64,000 nucleotides of DNA from Sphingorhabdus contaminans (GTDB lineage: Bacteria; Pseudomonadota; Alphaproteobacteria; Sphingomonadales; Sphingomonadaceae): the NCBI RefSeq assembly GCF_007280415.1, contig NZ_VKKU01000002.1:1343501-1407500 (forward strand), written 5' to 3'. A model generated the notes under the pieces. It was not told where the DNA came from and made no database searches. It saw nothing but the letters and a program-made list of their open reading frames with translations. The position numbers and the translations under genes are program-made. Each line of letters starts with the position of its first letter. Within the stretch, counting starts at the first letter, position 1. Below, in pieces: positions 7,884-16,831 of this stretch.

Positions 7884-10460
7884 ATGAAGACGAGTTTCAG
7901 GATAGCGATGCTGGCGTCGGTATGCAGCTTGACGTTGGCGGCTCCGGCAATGGCACAGTCCGGTATGGACACTGCCGATGAAACATCCGGCAACGACGAA
8001 ATCATTGTGACGGCGACTCTGCGCGAAGCAAGCGTGCAAGACATTCCACTTGCGGTCACTGCAATCAGTCCGACTTCACTTGAGCGGCAGGGCGTTGTTG
8101 ATGTGAAGCAGCTGGCAAGTATTTCACCGAGCTTTTCATTTCAGTCCACCCAGACTGAAACTTCTGGAATTGCAATCCGCGTACGTGGCGTTGGTACTCC
8201 AGGCAACAACGCTGGCCTCGAAAGTTCGGTCGGCATCTTCATTGACGGCGTTTATCAATCTAGGCCCGGCGTCGCGCTAGGCGAGCTAGTCGACCTTGAG
8301 CGGCTTGAACTATTGCGCGGCCCACAGGGAACTCTGTTTGGGCGGAATACGTCTGCGGGCGTTCTCAGCATTTCTACTAAGAAGCCCAGCCTTACCGACT
8401 TTGATGGATTTGCGAACGTTACTTATGGCAACTATGATTTGATGAACCTTCAAGCCGGCGTGGGCGGACCGATTTCCGAGAATGTCGGGTTCAGGCTGAC
8501 TGGTTCATGGAGGAAACGCGACGGATATGTTGAGAGCGCTGGTGGTGCAGAGAGTCACAACAAGGACCGATGGATTCTGCGTGGCCAGTTATACTTTGAG
8601 CCAAGCGCGGACCTGAGCATTCGCTTGATCGCCGACTATTCAAAAATTGACGAAAAGTGCTGCGATGGAGTGATATTTCGCGAAACTGAATTGGCACTGA
8701 ATCCTGCCAATATTGCCCTTCATGGCCTGCCAAATTCGGGTGTAACCTTTTCGGGGCCCTCTGCTCTTCGCAATCTGCAGACCAATGGCGGCCAGTTTTT
8801 CAATGGGGCGAAGCAGTGGGGTTTTTCAGGCGAGCTGAAATACAATCTTGGCGGTGCCAAATTGACTTATATTGGTTCATACCGGGACTATGAATCCTCC
8901 TCCACAGCCGAAACTGACTTCGTCGGACTTAGGATTTTCACTCAGGGGATCGGCGGCGAGTCGAGTGTTCCTGGGCAGCCCCCGACGGGCGATCGCATCA
9001 AGTCCACAACGCACGAATTGCGAATCCAAGGCGATGCGTTCGATGGCAAACTAGATTGGCTCATTGGCGGGTTTTTCGGGGACGAAAAGATCGTAAGTAC
9101 GGCTACGGCGACCTTGGGCACACATTTCCAAGCTGCCGCAAGCGCCTTCAATTTCGGAACTGCGCTTGGTCCAAATCCGCTCTTCGCGTTCACAGCTCTT
9201 GGAAATGGCGGGATACCTGTGAACGCTGCTGGAGCAAACGCTGCCAACCAGTTCAACCAACAGGGTAAGACTTACTCTATCTTTACCCACAATGTCTTCG
9301 ATCTTACGGACAAGCTCAGCTTAACGTTGGGTGCTCGCTATGTGAGCGAAACAAAGGATGGAAGCTTCGATCAGCTTCAAGGAGCCAATGGGGCGTGTCA
9401 AGCAGTCGTAAACGGGCTTTTGTCTGGTGCCTATAATGCGTTGCCGGCTGCAGTCAGAGGAGGGCTTCAAAGCCTCAATTGCTTTAATACTGCGACACCG
9501 GTTTCCATAACCGCACCAACGGGATTGGGTGGAGGATTGGCCAGTCGTTTCTTGCCACTTCCGCGTGAGTTTTCAGATACATTCAAGGATGATGAACTGA
9601 CCTATACAGCTCAAATTTCCTACAAGCCTAACACGGATACGCTACTTTACGGAAGCTTCAGTCATGGGTTCAAATCAGGTGGGTTCAATCTTGATCCTAC
9701 AGCAGCTATCCTGAGCAACTCTGCTGCAGTGCTAACAACTGGAGCTGCTCCGCAATATACCGATCCACGCTTCTCGTCCGAAAAAATAGACGCCTACGAA
9801 GTTGGCTTTAAGGCGACTTTGGGCAGGATTAACGCGAATGTTGCATTGTTCCATATGGATATTAACGGCTTTCAACAGCTCGAATTCAATGGACTGCAAT
9901 TCCGAACTTTCAATGTCGGGAAAGTGAAGTCAACAGGCGTTGAGGCTGAGCTATTTGGCAAACTTGCTGATTACGTCTCGCTCAATCTATCTGGAACGTA
10001 TCTCAACACACGCTATCCTTCCGATTGCACTGCGGGCATTGTCGCGAGCGATGTTCCGACCATCAGCCGCCTTTGTGGAGCAAAGTTAGTTCGTTCTCCC
10101 CGCTTTTCTAGCGTTGCTGGACTTACTTATGATGGCCCGTTGGGTGGATCCGCTTGGGGGCTCCTTGCCAATGTCAATCTGCAATATTCGGACTCATTTC
10201 GGGTGCAAGTCCAGCCGAGGGACACAAATGGCACCCTGTTTCCTGTGCAGGAAAACTTCTTCAAGGTGAATGCTAGAATTGGTTTCACCACCCCAGACAA
10301 ACGTTTCACGGTTGAGTTTTGGGGAACTAATCTCAGCAACGAGATAACTCGGACAGTTACAGCCAATACGCCACTTCGAGGGGTTGCGGGTGCACGGTCA
10401 TATCTTACCTTCTTCGACGAACCTCGAACCTATGGCTTAACAGTAAGGACTAAGTTCTGA
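7884..10460 (+). CDS. TonB-dependent outer-membrane receptor
   Basis: This 858-residue protein has a signal peptide ending AAPAMAQ and a TonB box/plug start (EIIVTATLREASVQDIPLAV). The plug motif RLELLRGPQGTLFGRNTSAG follows, and then a long beta-barrel ending in a terminal phenylalanine (LTVRTKF). Such receptors import large or poorly diffusing substrates using proton-motive energy from TonB-ExbBD. ATG 7884 follows the purine-rich GGAGAGGGAGAG and begins the signal peptide directly. It is divergent from the sulfatase gene across a shared operator and is followed by a terminator. Codon choice looks less GC-biased than in the later genes, which fits a different history. The ligand is unknown; a sulfated organic compound is suggested by the neighbour. 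Confidence 0.93.
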   Translation: MKTSFRIAMLASVCSLTLAAPAMAQSGMDTADETSGNDEIIVTATLREASVQDIPLAVTAISPTSLERQGVVDVKQLASISPSFSFQSTQTETSGIAIRVRGVGTPGNNAGLESSVGIFIDGVYQSRPGVALGELVDLERLELLRGPQGTLFGRNTSAGVLSISTKKPSLTDFDGFANVTYGNYDLMNLQAGVGGPISENVGFRLTGSWRKRDGYVESAGGAESHNKDRWILRGQLYFEPSADLSIRLIADYSKIDEKCCDGVIFRETELALNPANIALHGLPNSGVTFSGPSALRNLQTNGGQFFNGAKQWGFSGELKYNLGGAKLTYIGSYRDYESSSTAETDFVGLRIFTQGIGGESSVPGQPPTGDRIKSTTHELRIQGDAFDGKLDWLIGGFFGDEKIVSTATATLGTHFQAAASAFNFGTALGPNPLFAFTALGNGGIPVNAAGANAANQFNQQGKTYSIFTHNVFDLTDKLSLTLGARYVSETKDGSFDQLQGANGACQAVVNGLLSGAYNALPAAVRGGLQSLNCFNTATPVSITAPTGLGGGLASRFLPLPREFSDTFKDDELTYTAQISYKPNTDTLLYGSFSHGFKSGGFNLDPTAAILSNSAAVLTTGAAPQYTDPRFSSEKIDAYEVGFKATLGRINANVALFHMDINGFQQLEFNGLQFRTFNVGKVKSTGVEAELFGKLADYVSLNLSGTYLNTRYPSDCTAGIVASDVPTISRLCGAKLVRSPRFSSVAGLTYDGPLGGSAWGLLANVNLQYSDSFRVQVQPRDTNGTLFPVQENFFKVNARIGFTTPDKRFTVEFWGTNLSNEITRTVTANTPLRGVAGARSYLTFFDEPRTYGLTVRTKF

Positions 10461-10513
10461 TCGGCAGGGCGACAAGCCAGCTTCATCATCCGATGAACAA
10501 GTAAGACCTTTCG

Positions 10514-10549
10514 ATACGGGAAGTAGGGAAACCAACTTCCCGTATTTTA
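10514..10549 (+). terminator. Rho-independent terminator after TonB receptor gene
   Basis: ATACGGGAAGT (10514-10524) and ACTTCCCGTAT (10535-10545) form an 11-bp perfect stem followed by TTTAA. It lies 54 bp after the receptor stop codon. Confidence 0.75.
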
Positions 10550-10629
10550 ATCAGCCAATTTTAGAATAGCTGCTGCGCGGACTAACGTTTTTTCTGTCCA
10601 TTAGATTCAATACAGAGTCAGTCTGATCC

Positions 10630-12039
10630 ATGCCCGAACCCGAATTAACCATGACGATTGGCGGTGAGCCTGTGATCGCCAAATCCTTGCTTGAGGTGCG
10701 GAACCCGGCGACCGGAATGGTCTTCGCCACGGTGCCTGATGCCGGTCACACCGAACTTAATGCAGCCGTAATAGCAGCGCGTGACGCTTCCAAAGCTTGG
10801 TCCCGGAAGACATGGCCTGAACGGGCGTCAATTGTCACCCGAATAGGCGAGACTGTTGCCCATCATGCAGCTGAGCTTGCCGCCATGCTGACCCGGGAGC
10901 AAGGCAAACCTGCTGATCAAGCCATGACTGAAATTATGACTGCAGCGCATTGGCTGCGTTCAACCGCAACCTTGACTCTGCCGGACCGCGAAACCGAGAT
11001 GGCGCCTGGTCGCCACCATATCACGCGCTATGTTGCGATAGGAGTTGTGGCAGCAATATCGCCTTGGAACTTCCCCGTCGCACTTTCTGCTTTTAAGATT
11101 GGTCCGGCCTTACTTGCTGGTAATACAATGGTGCTGAAACCTTCGCCTTTCACGCCAATGACCATGCTGCGTATTGGTGAACTAGTGCGCGATTTCGTAC
11201 CTGCGGGAGTATTAAATATAATCTCAGGAGGCGACGCTTTAGGTCCGCTAATGACTGCCCACCCAGGCTTCGACAAGGTCAGTTTCACTGGGTCCACATC
11301 AACCGGAAAGCGCGTCATGGCCGCCGCGGCGTCAAGTTTGAAGAGTTTGACCTTGGAACTGGGAGGCAACGATGCAGCAATAGTCTTGCCTGATGTTCCA
11401 GTCGAAGAGACCGCACAAAAGGTTTTTCATTCAGCTTTCGCAAACAGCGGGCAAATCTGTATTGCGACTAAGCGCGCCTATATTCATGAGGACATATATG
11501 ATGAGTTTCGGGACGCTCTAGCGCGCATCGTTAAGGATGCGAATGTGGGAGATGGCAGCGAGACAGGTATTACTCATGGGCCGATCCAGAACAGACGGCA
11601 GTTCGACCGATTGAACGACCTTATTTCCGACTGCGAGTCAAATTCTTTCACGCTGATCCGGGGCACGGTACCGTGCGGTACCGGTTACTTCATGCCGCTG
11701 ACCCTCGTCGACAATCCTCCAGAGACAAGTCGAATAGTTCAAGAAGAACAGTTCGGTCCCATACTTCCGTTGATCAGGTTCCGTGATGTTGACGATGTTG
11801 TTGCAAGGGTTAACCACAGCGACTTTGGACTCGCTGGAACTATATGGTCGACTGATATTGATGTGGCTTTGAAACTCGCTGATCAAATTGAAACTGGGAA
11901 CATATGGATCAACGAAGCATTTGCATTGAGCCCATTTGCCTCTTTTGCTGGTCATAAACAATCAGGATTGGGTGTTGAGAACGGCATCGAAGGGCTTATG
12001 GCATATACTAAACCAAAGACCTATTTTGTAGGCAGGTGA
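10630..12039 (+). CDS. NAD(P)-dependent aldehyde dehydrogenase, copy 1
   Basis: This 469-residue aldehyde dehydrogenase oxidises an aldehyde to the acid. Motifs are SPWNFPVALSAFKIGPALLAGN with the cofactor-binding KPSPFTPM, SFTGSTSTGKRV, the general base in LELGGND and the nucleophilic cysteine in NSGQICIATKR. It is close in length and sequence to the protein encoded at 16832 (same start pattern, same motifs, identical 469 residues), so the two are paralogues. Its codons look more AT-rich at third positions than those of copy 2, suggesting they came together from different backgrounds. It stands alone behind the TonB receptor terminator. Aldehyde specificity is not visible. Confidence 0.92.
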   Translation: MPEPELTMTIGGEPVIAKSLLEVRNPATGMVFATVPDAGHTELNAAVIAARDASKAWSRKTWPERASIVTRIGETVAHHAAELAAMLTREQGKPADQAMTEIMTAAHWLRSTATLTLPDRETEMAPGRHHITRYVAIGVVAAISPWNFPVALSAFKIGPALLAGNTMVLKPSPFTPMTMLRIGELVRDFVPAGVLNIISGGDALGPLMTAHPGFDKVSFTGSTSTGKRVMAAAASSLKSLTLELGGNDAAIVLPDVPVEETAQKVFHSAFANSGQICIATKRAYIHEDIYDEFRDALARIVKDANVGDGSETGITHGPIQNRRQFDRLNDLISDCESNSFTLIRGTVPCGTGYFMPLTLVDNPPETSRIVQEEQFGPILPLIRFRDVDDVVARVNHSDFGLAGTIWSTDIDVALKLADQIETGNIWINEAFALSPFASFAGHKQSGLGVENGIEGLMAYTKPKTYFVGR

Positions 12040-12054
12040 TGGACAGCACTTCTG

Positions 12055-12097
12055 ACTCTGTCAGAGCGCTTCAACAATGGTTACATTTGCGATGCCG
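12055..12097. repeat. Duplicated thiolase 3' end, copy A
   Basis: These 43 bp match 12432-12474 at 41 of 43 positions. Copy B is the true 3' end of the thiolase gene on the minus strand. Copy A encodes the same last residues, IANVTIVEAL and stop, but is detached from the gene. The two copies are direct repeats bracketing about 330 bp that include a fragment of an SH3b gene. Confidence 0.85.
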
Positions 12098-12098
12098 T

Positions 12099-12267
12099 GC
12101 ACCCGCATCATCGCAGTACCAAACCGCATCTCCTGAACGCAGGAGGGCTATCTCCTTTGCCTTGACGCTCGGCCCCGCACGGACGGAAAGAAAGCTCCCC
12201 GGCTTTAGCGGCTTTACCGAAGACGTGCTCATGCAGGCGTCCAAGTCTTCATTGCCAGCTACCATAA
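12099..12267 (-). pseudogene. Fragment of SH3b gene, copy of 58936-59104
   Basis: These 169 bp match 58936-59104 with about eight mismatches and no gap. On the minus strand they encode the middle of an SH3b domain (DLDACMSTSSVKPLKPGSFL, then SVRAGPSVKAKE). The fragment lacks the signal peptide and the C-terminal third of the full gene at 58782-59198. It runs in a short open frame (12071-12379) that passes out of frame into the duplicated thiolase end. It is therefore a non-functional remnant. The rest of the 12040-12437 gap (12268-12431) holds nothing I recognise. Confidence 0.8.
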
Positions 12268-12431
12268 GCCAGCTTGTTGTCTTTGTAATCGAGGGTCTGC
12301 AAGCTCCGTCGACAACCTCCACGGGCGGGTGGCAATCGCCTTTTTCCCACTGATAGCGCCATATGCTTGTTCCACTCAACTATAGGCACCGGAGGACGTC
12401 ACCGAGAATCGACTGAAAATGTCGACACCAA

Positions 12432-12474
12432 ACTCTGTCAGAGTGCTTCAACAATGGTTACATTTGCGACGCCG
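12432..12474. repeat. Thiolase 3' end, copy B (in gene)
   Basis: This is the in-gene partner of the 43-bp direct repeat at 12055-12097. It contains the thiolase stop codon and the codons for the last residues of the protein. Confidence 0.85.
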
Positions 12475-13604
12475 CCTGCTTCGCACATTGTCTGCAATCC
12501 CCAGCGTTTGCCCCTCGCTCGAAGCGCATTGATTAGTGTTGCCATCAACTTGGTCCCTGAGGCACCAAGCGGGTGACCCAGAGCGATAGCGCCGCCATTG
12601 ACATTGAGCTTCTCTGGGTTTCCGCCGATTTCCTTAAGCCAAGCCAAAGGGACTTGAGCAAACGCTTCATTCACTTCGTAAAGATCTATATCCCCAATGG
12701 TCATGCCTACACGCTGCAAGGCTTTGCGTGTTGCCGTAATCGGTTCTTCCAGCATGATTACAGGATCACCCGCGGTCACCGTCATGTTGTGAATCCGGGC
12801 TATTGGTGTAAGATTGAACCGATTAAGAGCGTGTTCGCTAACGACCAAGGCGCCGCTCGCTCCGTCACAAACCTGGCTAGCATTGGCCGCGGAAACCACG
12901 CCTCCTTCTTGTAAGAGCTTGACGGACGAGATACCTTCCAAGGTTGCATCAAATCGCACACCTTCATCCACCGTGTGCCATTCACCTCCAATGTCGATCG
13001 GAACGATTTCATTTCCGAATGCGCCGGACAAAATAGCCGCAGACGCCTTGCGATGGCTTTCGAGTGCGAATCGATCAAGCGTATCACGTTCTAAGCCGTG
13101 CTTCTGCGCGAGAAGCTCTGCTCCCTCGAACTGGCTGAATTGGGCGGTTCGATTGTACCGCGCCTTACCCCTTGGACTTAATGGTCCTGTGCCGATCCCT
13201 TCTTTTTCATGCAGAGTATAGTTGGAGAACATTGGCACACGGGTCATGCTCTCGACACCGGCCGCAATCACGACATCCTGAGTTCCCGACATCACCGCCT
13301 GCGCTGCAAATTGAAGGGATTGCTGCGACGAACCGCATTGACGATCAATAGCAACACCCGGAGTTGTCGCGGGTAATTGTGAAGCTAAAATTGCATTGCG
13401 CGCAAATGCGAAACATTGCTCACCAGCTTGCATCACGCAGCCAAGAATGACGTCTTCAATCGCATCCGGATCAAGCGACGCGTTGCGGCCCAGCAAGGCG
13501 TTGAACACCTCGGCCGCGAGATCAGCAGGATGCCATTCGGCAAGTTTTCCGTTTCGCTTGCCGCCCGCTGTGCGGACGGCGTCAACGATATAGGCTGCTC
13601 CCAT
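12438..13604 (-). CDS. Thiolase (acetyl-CoA acyltransferase)
   Basis: This 388-residue thiolase cleaves 3-ketoacyl-CoA to acetyl- or propionyl-CoA and a shortened acyl-CoA. The nucleophilic cysteine is Cys90 in DRQCGSSQQS. The C-terminal half has NVNGGAIALGHPLGASGTKL with the catalytic histidine and MCEAGGVANVTIVEAL with the second cysteine. It starts 25 bp after the 3-hydroxyacyl-CoA dehydrogenase stop on the same strand and is the last gene of a three-gene beta-oxidation operon (dehydrogenase, hydroxyacyl dehydrogenase, thiolase). Its 3' end is duplicated 377 bp further downstream. Confidence 0.93.
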   Translation of the reverse strand: MGAAYIVDAVRTAGGKRNGKLAEWHPADLAAEVFNALLGRNASLDPDAIEDVILGCVMQAGEQCFAFARNAILASQLPATTPGVAIDRQCGSSQQSLQFAAQAVMSGTQDVVIAAGVESMTRVPMFSNYTLHEKEGIGTGPLSPRGKARYNRTAQFSQFEGAELLAQKHGLERDTLDRFALESHRKASAAILSGAFGNEIVPIDIGGEWHTVDEGVRFDATLEGISSVKLLQEGGVVSAANASQVCDGASGALVVSEHALNRFNLTPIARIHNMTVTAGDPVIMLEEPITATRKALQRVGMTIGDIDLYEVNEAFAQVPLAWLKEIGGNPEKLNVNGGAIALGHPLGASGTKLMATLINALRARGKRWGLQTMCEAGGVANVTIVEAL

Positions 13605-13628
13605 ATTTGTTCTCCAATCTTTGGATTG

Positions 13629-14393
13629 TTACTTGGGCGCCATGCGAATGGCACCATCTAAGCGGATCGTTTCCCCATTGAGCATAGGGTTTGCGATAAT
13701 GCTCTCGACCATCAGCGCATATTCATCAGGATGGCCGAGGCGTGAAGGGAACGGCACCTGCCTGCCGAGCGAATCCTGTGCTTCTTGAGGCAAAGACCCG
13801 AGCAGAGGCGTCCAGAAAATCCCGGGCGCGATTGTCATGACGCGTATCCCATATCTTGCAAATTCGCGAGCGATGGGCAAGGTCATGCCCACAATTCCAC
13901 CTTTTGAGGCCGCATAAGCGGCCTGCCCAATCTGGCCATCGAATGCGGCTACCGATGCGGTATTCACGATGACACCGCGTTCTTCGACGCCAATGGTGTC
14001 TGCTTCGTGGATGCGTGCAGCGAACTTCGCGAGGACATTGAAGGTTCCAAGCAGGTTGATGTTCACTATTTTGGCAAAATCGCCCAACGGAACGGCATTG
14101 CCATCTCGGCCAATAACTTTCGCCGGAGGGCCGATACCCGCGCAATTGACCAAGATCCGGGCTTTTCCATTCACTTCTTCGGCTTCGAGAATCGCATTGG
14201 CCACTGACAATTCGTCGGTGACGTTGACCGCGGCAAAACGGGCCCCGATCTTTTTGGCAAAGTAGGTGCCAAGTTCCGCATTTAGATCGAAAAGCGTGAC
14301 CTTGGCGCCGCGTGATGCGAGCCGTTCGGCGGTGGCAGCTCCAAGACCGGAGGCGCCTCCGGTAACGATTGCCGCAACTCCTTCTACGTGCAT
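13629..14393 (-). CDS. 3-hydroxyacyl-CoA dehydrogenase, type-2 SDR (HSD17B10-like)
   Basis: This 254-residue SDR carries VTGGASGLGAATAERLA, NCAGIGPPAKV, NTASVAAFDGQIGQAAYAAS with the catalytic Tyr-x3-Lys, and IAPGIFWTPLLGSLPQEAQ. The long insertion after NCAG and the APGIFxTP pattern are characteristic of type-2 3-hydroxyacyl-CoA dehydrogenases, which oxidise branched and steroid-like hydroxyacyl-CoAs with NAD. ATG 14393 is preceded by AAAGGA; the longer frame overlaps the upstream gene. It lies between acyl-CoA dehydrogenase and thiolase genes, which fits the third step of beta-oxidation. Confidence 0.9.
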   Translation of the reverse strand: MHVEGVAAIVTGGASGLGAATAERLASRGAKVTLFDLNAELGTYFAKKIGARFAAVNVTDELSVANAILEAEEVNGKARILVNCAGIGPPAKVIGRDGNAVPLGDFAKIVNINLLGTFNVLAKFAARIHEADTIGVEERGVIVNTASVAAFDGQIGQAAYAASKGGIVGMTLPIAREFARYGIRVMTIAPGIFWTPLLGSLPQEAQDSLGRQVPFPSRLGHPDEYALMVESIIANPMLNGETIRLDGAIRMAPK

Positions 14394-14422
14394 TAATTGT
14401 CCTTTCCCAAAACCCGATATGA

Positions 14423-15550
14423 TTACAGCGCGCGCGCGATAATCATGCGTTGGATGTCCGAAGTGCCTTCGTAAATTTGGCAAACCCGCACGTCGCGGTA
14501 GATCTTCGCAAGCCCAAATTCCTCAAGGTAGCCATAACCGCCAAGCGTCTGGATCGCGCCGGATACGACAGCTTCGGCCATCTCGGATGCAAAAAGCTTT
14601 GCCATTGATGCTTCCTTCAGCGCCGGTGTCCCTGAATCTCTTAGAGCCGCCGCCGAGAGGACCATAAGCCTCGCTGCCTCAAGCTGCGTTGCAAGGTCAG
14701 CTAGCCGGAAACCCACGGCCTGATGTGCGATGATTGGAATCCCCATCGATACCCTGTCTTTGGCGTATAAAATCGCAATCTCGAGTGCGGACTGAGCCAT
14801 GCCAACAGCTTGAGCCGCGATACCGATGCGGCCCGTTTCAAGATTGGCAAGTGCGATCCGGTATCCGTCGCCTGGTGCCCCAAGTACAAGATCATCTTCA
14901 ACAAAAAGATCGTCGAACCGCAAGGCGCACGTATCCGATGCTGTCTGACCCAATTTGTGCTCAACTTTTTCGACAACATAGCCTATCCGGTCCGTCGGTA
15001 TGAGAAAAGCTGTCATGCCCTTGCGGCCTGCGGCCGGATCAGTAACAGCGACGGCCATAACTAACTTCGCGATCTGCCCTGATGTAATAAACTGCTTGGC
15101 TCCGGTCAGCCGCCAGCCTCCATCCACACGGTTGGCTTTTGTGCGAATTGCGGCGGCATCGGACCCTGCATCACTCTCTGTTAGTGCAAACGCACCGATC
15201 ATTCGGCCCGAAATAAGCTCAGGCAAAAATCTCTGTTTCTGTTCTGCAGTGCCATCTTTGAGTAGGCCGGAAATAAGAATTGAGTTCTGGATCGAAACAA
15301 TAGTTGAAAGCGCTCCGTCAGCAGCCGCCAGTTCGATCAGCGATAGCGCGTAAGAAACATAGTCGGCATCGGCACCTCCATAGGCTGCCGGTGCAATCAA
15401 TCCGAACAAGCCCAGTGAACCAAGCTGTTCGAAGAGATTGTCGGGATATTTGCCTTCGCGCTCGTAGCGGGCCGAATTCGGACGAATCTGGTCTTGGGCA
15501 AAAGCGCGAACGCCATCACGGATTGCAACCTGTGTTTCAGTGAGAATCAT
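14423..15550 (-). CDS. Acyl-CoA dehydrogenase (homotetrameric type)
   Basis: This 375-residue protein is a full-length, standard acyl-CoA dehydrogenase that makes a 2-enoyl-CoA and passes electrons to ETF. It has ALTESDAGSDAAAIRTKA, the FAD-binding GGWRLTGAKQFITSG, LGGYGYLEEFGLAKIYRDVR and the terminal QIYEGTSDIQRMIIARAL with the catalytic glutamate. Unlike the pair at the window start, nothing appears missing. It heads the minus-strand operon with the SDR and thiolase. The region before its start contains a palindrome shared with several promoters of this cluster. Confidence 0.93.
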   Translation of the reverse strand: MILTETQVAIRDGVRAFAQDQIRPNSARYEREGKYPDNLFEQLGSLGLFGLIAPAAYGGADADYVSYALSLIELAAADGALSTIVSIQNSILISGLLKDGTAEQKQRFLPELISGRMIGAFALTESDAGSDAAAIRTKANRVDGGWRLTGAKQFITSGQIAKLVMAVAVTDPAAGRKGMTAFLIPTDRIGYVVEKVEHKLGQTASDTCALRFDDLFVEDDLVLGAPGDGYRIALANLETGRIGIAAQAVGMAQSALEIAILYAKDRVSMGIPIIAHQAVGFRLADLATQLEAARLMVLSAAALRDSGTPALKEASMAKLFASEMAEAVVSGAIQTLGGYGYLEEFGLAKIYRDVRVCQIYEGTSDIQRMIIARAL

Positions 15551-15637
15551 TTAGGTACGCGCCCTGTCTGCTTCTGTCCGCTCCACGAAACGGCGAACAA
15601 TATGATTGGGGTGCTAGATACCTTGGCAATGGACGGG

Positions 15638-15655
15638 CCAAGACAAAAGTATGGG
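15638..15655. promoter_or_regulatory. CCAWAC-N4-GTWTGG palindrome, divergent promoter region
   Basis: CCAAGAC-AAAA-GTATGGG, centred 64 bp before the Zn-alcohol dehydrogenase start and 97 bp before the divergent acyl-CoA dehydrogenase start. It is one of five related sites in the 15.6-31.5 kb cluster. The binding protein is probably the LuxR regulator encoded at 24028-26757. Confidence 0.55.
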
Positions 15656-15711
15656 AGCGATAGCCAGTCGAAGTGGAAAAGAAATCTAACGACACTTTAG
15701 GGAGAGTTGAA

Positions 15712-16818
15712 ATGCAAGGCACAGCCGCTGTTCTGCGCGAACCGAACAAGCCCTATTCCATTGAGCCGATCCGCTTCGATGCGCCGTGCGCAGGGGAAAT
15801 TCTCGTCAGAATTCATGCTGTGGGCATCTGTCATACAGATATGGTTTTTGCCTCAGGAGCAATGGGATCACCTTTCCCACTCATCCTCGGGCATGAAGGC
15901 GCCGGCGTGGTCGAGAAGGTCGGAGATGGCGTCACTAAAGTTCGGCCAGGCCAGAAGGTTTTGCTGACTTTCAATTCGTGCGGGCAGTGCAGCCAGTGCC
16001 ATAGCGGAGACCCCGCCTATTGCGACAATTTCGTTGGGCTCAACTTTGCCTGTGTTAGGTCGGACGGAAGCTCATGCGCGCATGACCATTCAGGACCGGT
16101 CGCTGCAAGATTCTTTGGACAATCTTCATTCGCTTCGCACGCGATCGCTCAGGAGCGGAATGTGATCGTTTTGCCCGATGAAGCAGAACTCACCACCCTT
16201 GCCCCGCTCGGGTGCGGGGTTCAAACGGGTGTAGGCGCCGTGTTGCGCTCCTTGAATGCGCAAGCGGGTTCCAGTCTTGTCATAGTGGGCGGTGGTGCCG
16301 TTGGCCTCAGCGCCGTTCTCGGTGGCAAGATTGCGGGCTGCGCATCGATCATCATGATCGAGCCGCAGCAAGCCCGTCGGGAGCTCGCGCTGGATCTGGG
16401 TGCAGACCATGCCATCGATCCGGCAGCGGGCGAAACGGCCGAACAGGTCAGGGCCATCCTGCCTCAAGGCGCCCACAACATCGTCGACACAAGCGGCAAT
16501 GTGGGAGCGATATCAGCGGCTCTGGGCATGTTGGCCCCGCATGGCGCGCTTGGCCTGGTAGGCGTTCCCGGCAGCCTCGATGCTGTCCTGCCGCTGCCCA
16601 TCGTGCCCGCCATCACCTATGGCTATACGATCAAGGGCATTATCGAGGGGGATAGCGATCCTGACACTTTCCTGCCCGAACTGATCGCATTGCACGCCGC
16701 CGGCAAACTACCCATAGAAAAATTCTCAACTATCTATCCGTTCGACCAGATCAACGAAGCAATCGCTGACAGCCATTCCGGCAAGTGCGTCAAGGCGATC
16801 CTCGAATTGCCCGCGTAA
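15712..16818 (+). CDS. Zinc-dependent alcohol dehydrogenase (aryl/terpenyl type)
   Basis: This 368-residue medium-chain dehydrogenase oxidises a primary alcohol to an aldehyde with NAD. Catalytic-zinc ligands are in GICHTDMV and LGHEGAGVVEKVGDGV. The structural-zinc cysteines are in CGQCSQCHSGDPAYC, and the Rossmann glycines in VIVGGGAVGLSAVLGGK. The long type with the LNFACVRSDGS insertion resembles benzyl alcohol and geraniol dehydrogenases. ATG 15712 follows AGGGAGAG. It is 13 bp from the downstream aldehyde dehydrogenase gene, so alcohol to aldehyde to acid is encoded as one operon. The exact alcohol is unknown. Confidence 0.92.
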   Translation: MQGTAAVLREPNKPYSIEPIRFDAPCAGEILVRIHAVGICHTDMVFASGAMGSPFPLILGHEGAGVVEKVGDGVTKVRPGQKVLLTFNSCGQCSQCHSGDPAYCDNFVGLNFACVRSDGSSCAHDHSGPVAARFFGQSSFASHAIAQERNVIVLPDEAELTTLAPLGCGVQTGVGAVLRSLNAQAGSSLVIVGGGAVGLSAVLGGKIAGCASIIMIEPQQARRELALDLGADHAIDPAAGETAEQVRAILPQGAHNIVDTSGNVGAISAALGMLAPHGALGLVGVPGSLDAVLPLPIVPAITYGYTIKGIIEGDSDPDTFLPELIALHAAGKLPIEKFSTIYPFDQINEAIADSHSGKCVKAILELPA

Positions 16819-16831
16819 AGGAACCAAGACC

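Noticed and set aside
11759-11768. CCCATACTT within the first aldehyde dehydrogenase gene
   Set aside because: It lies inside coding sequence at a conserved protein motif and lacks the other half-site.
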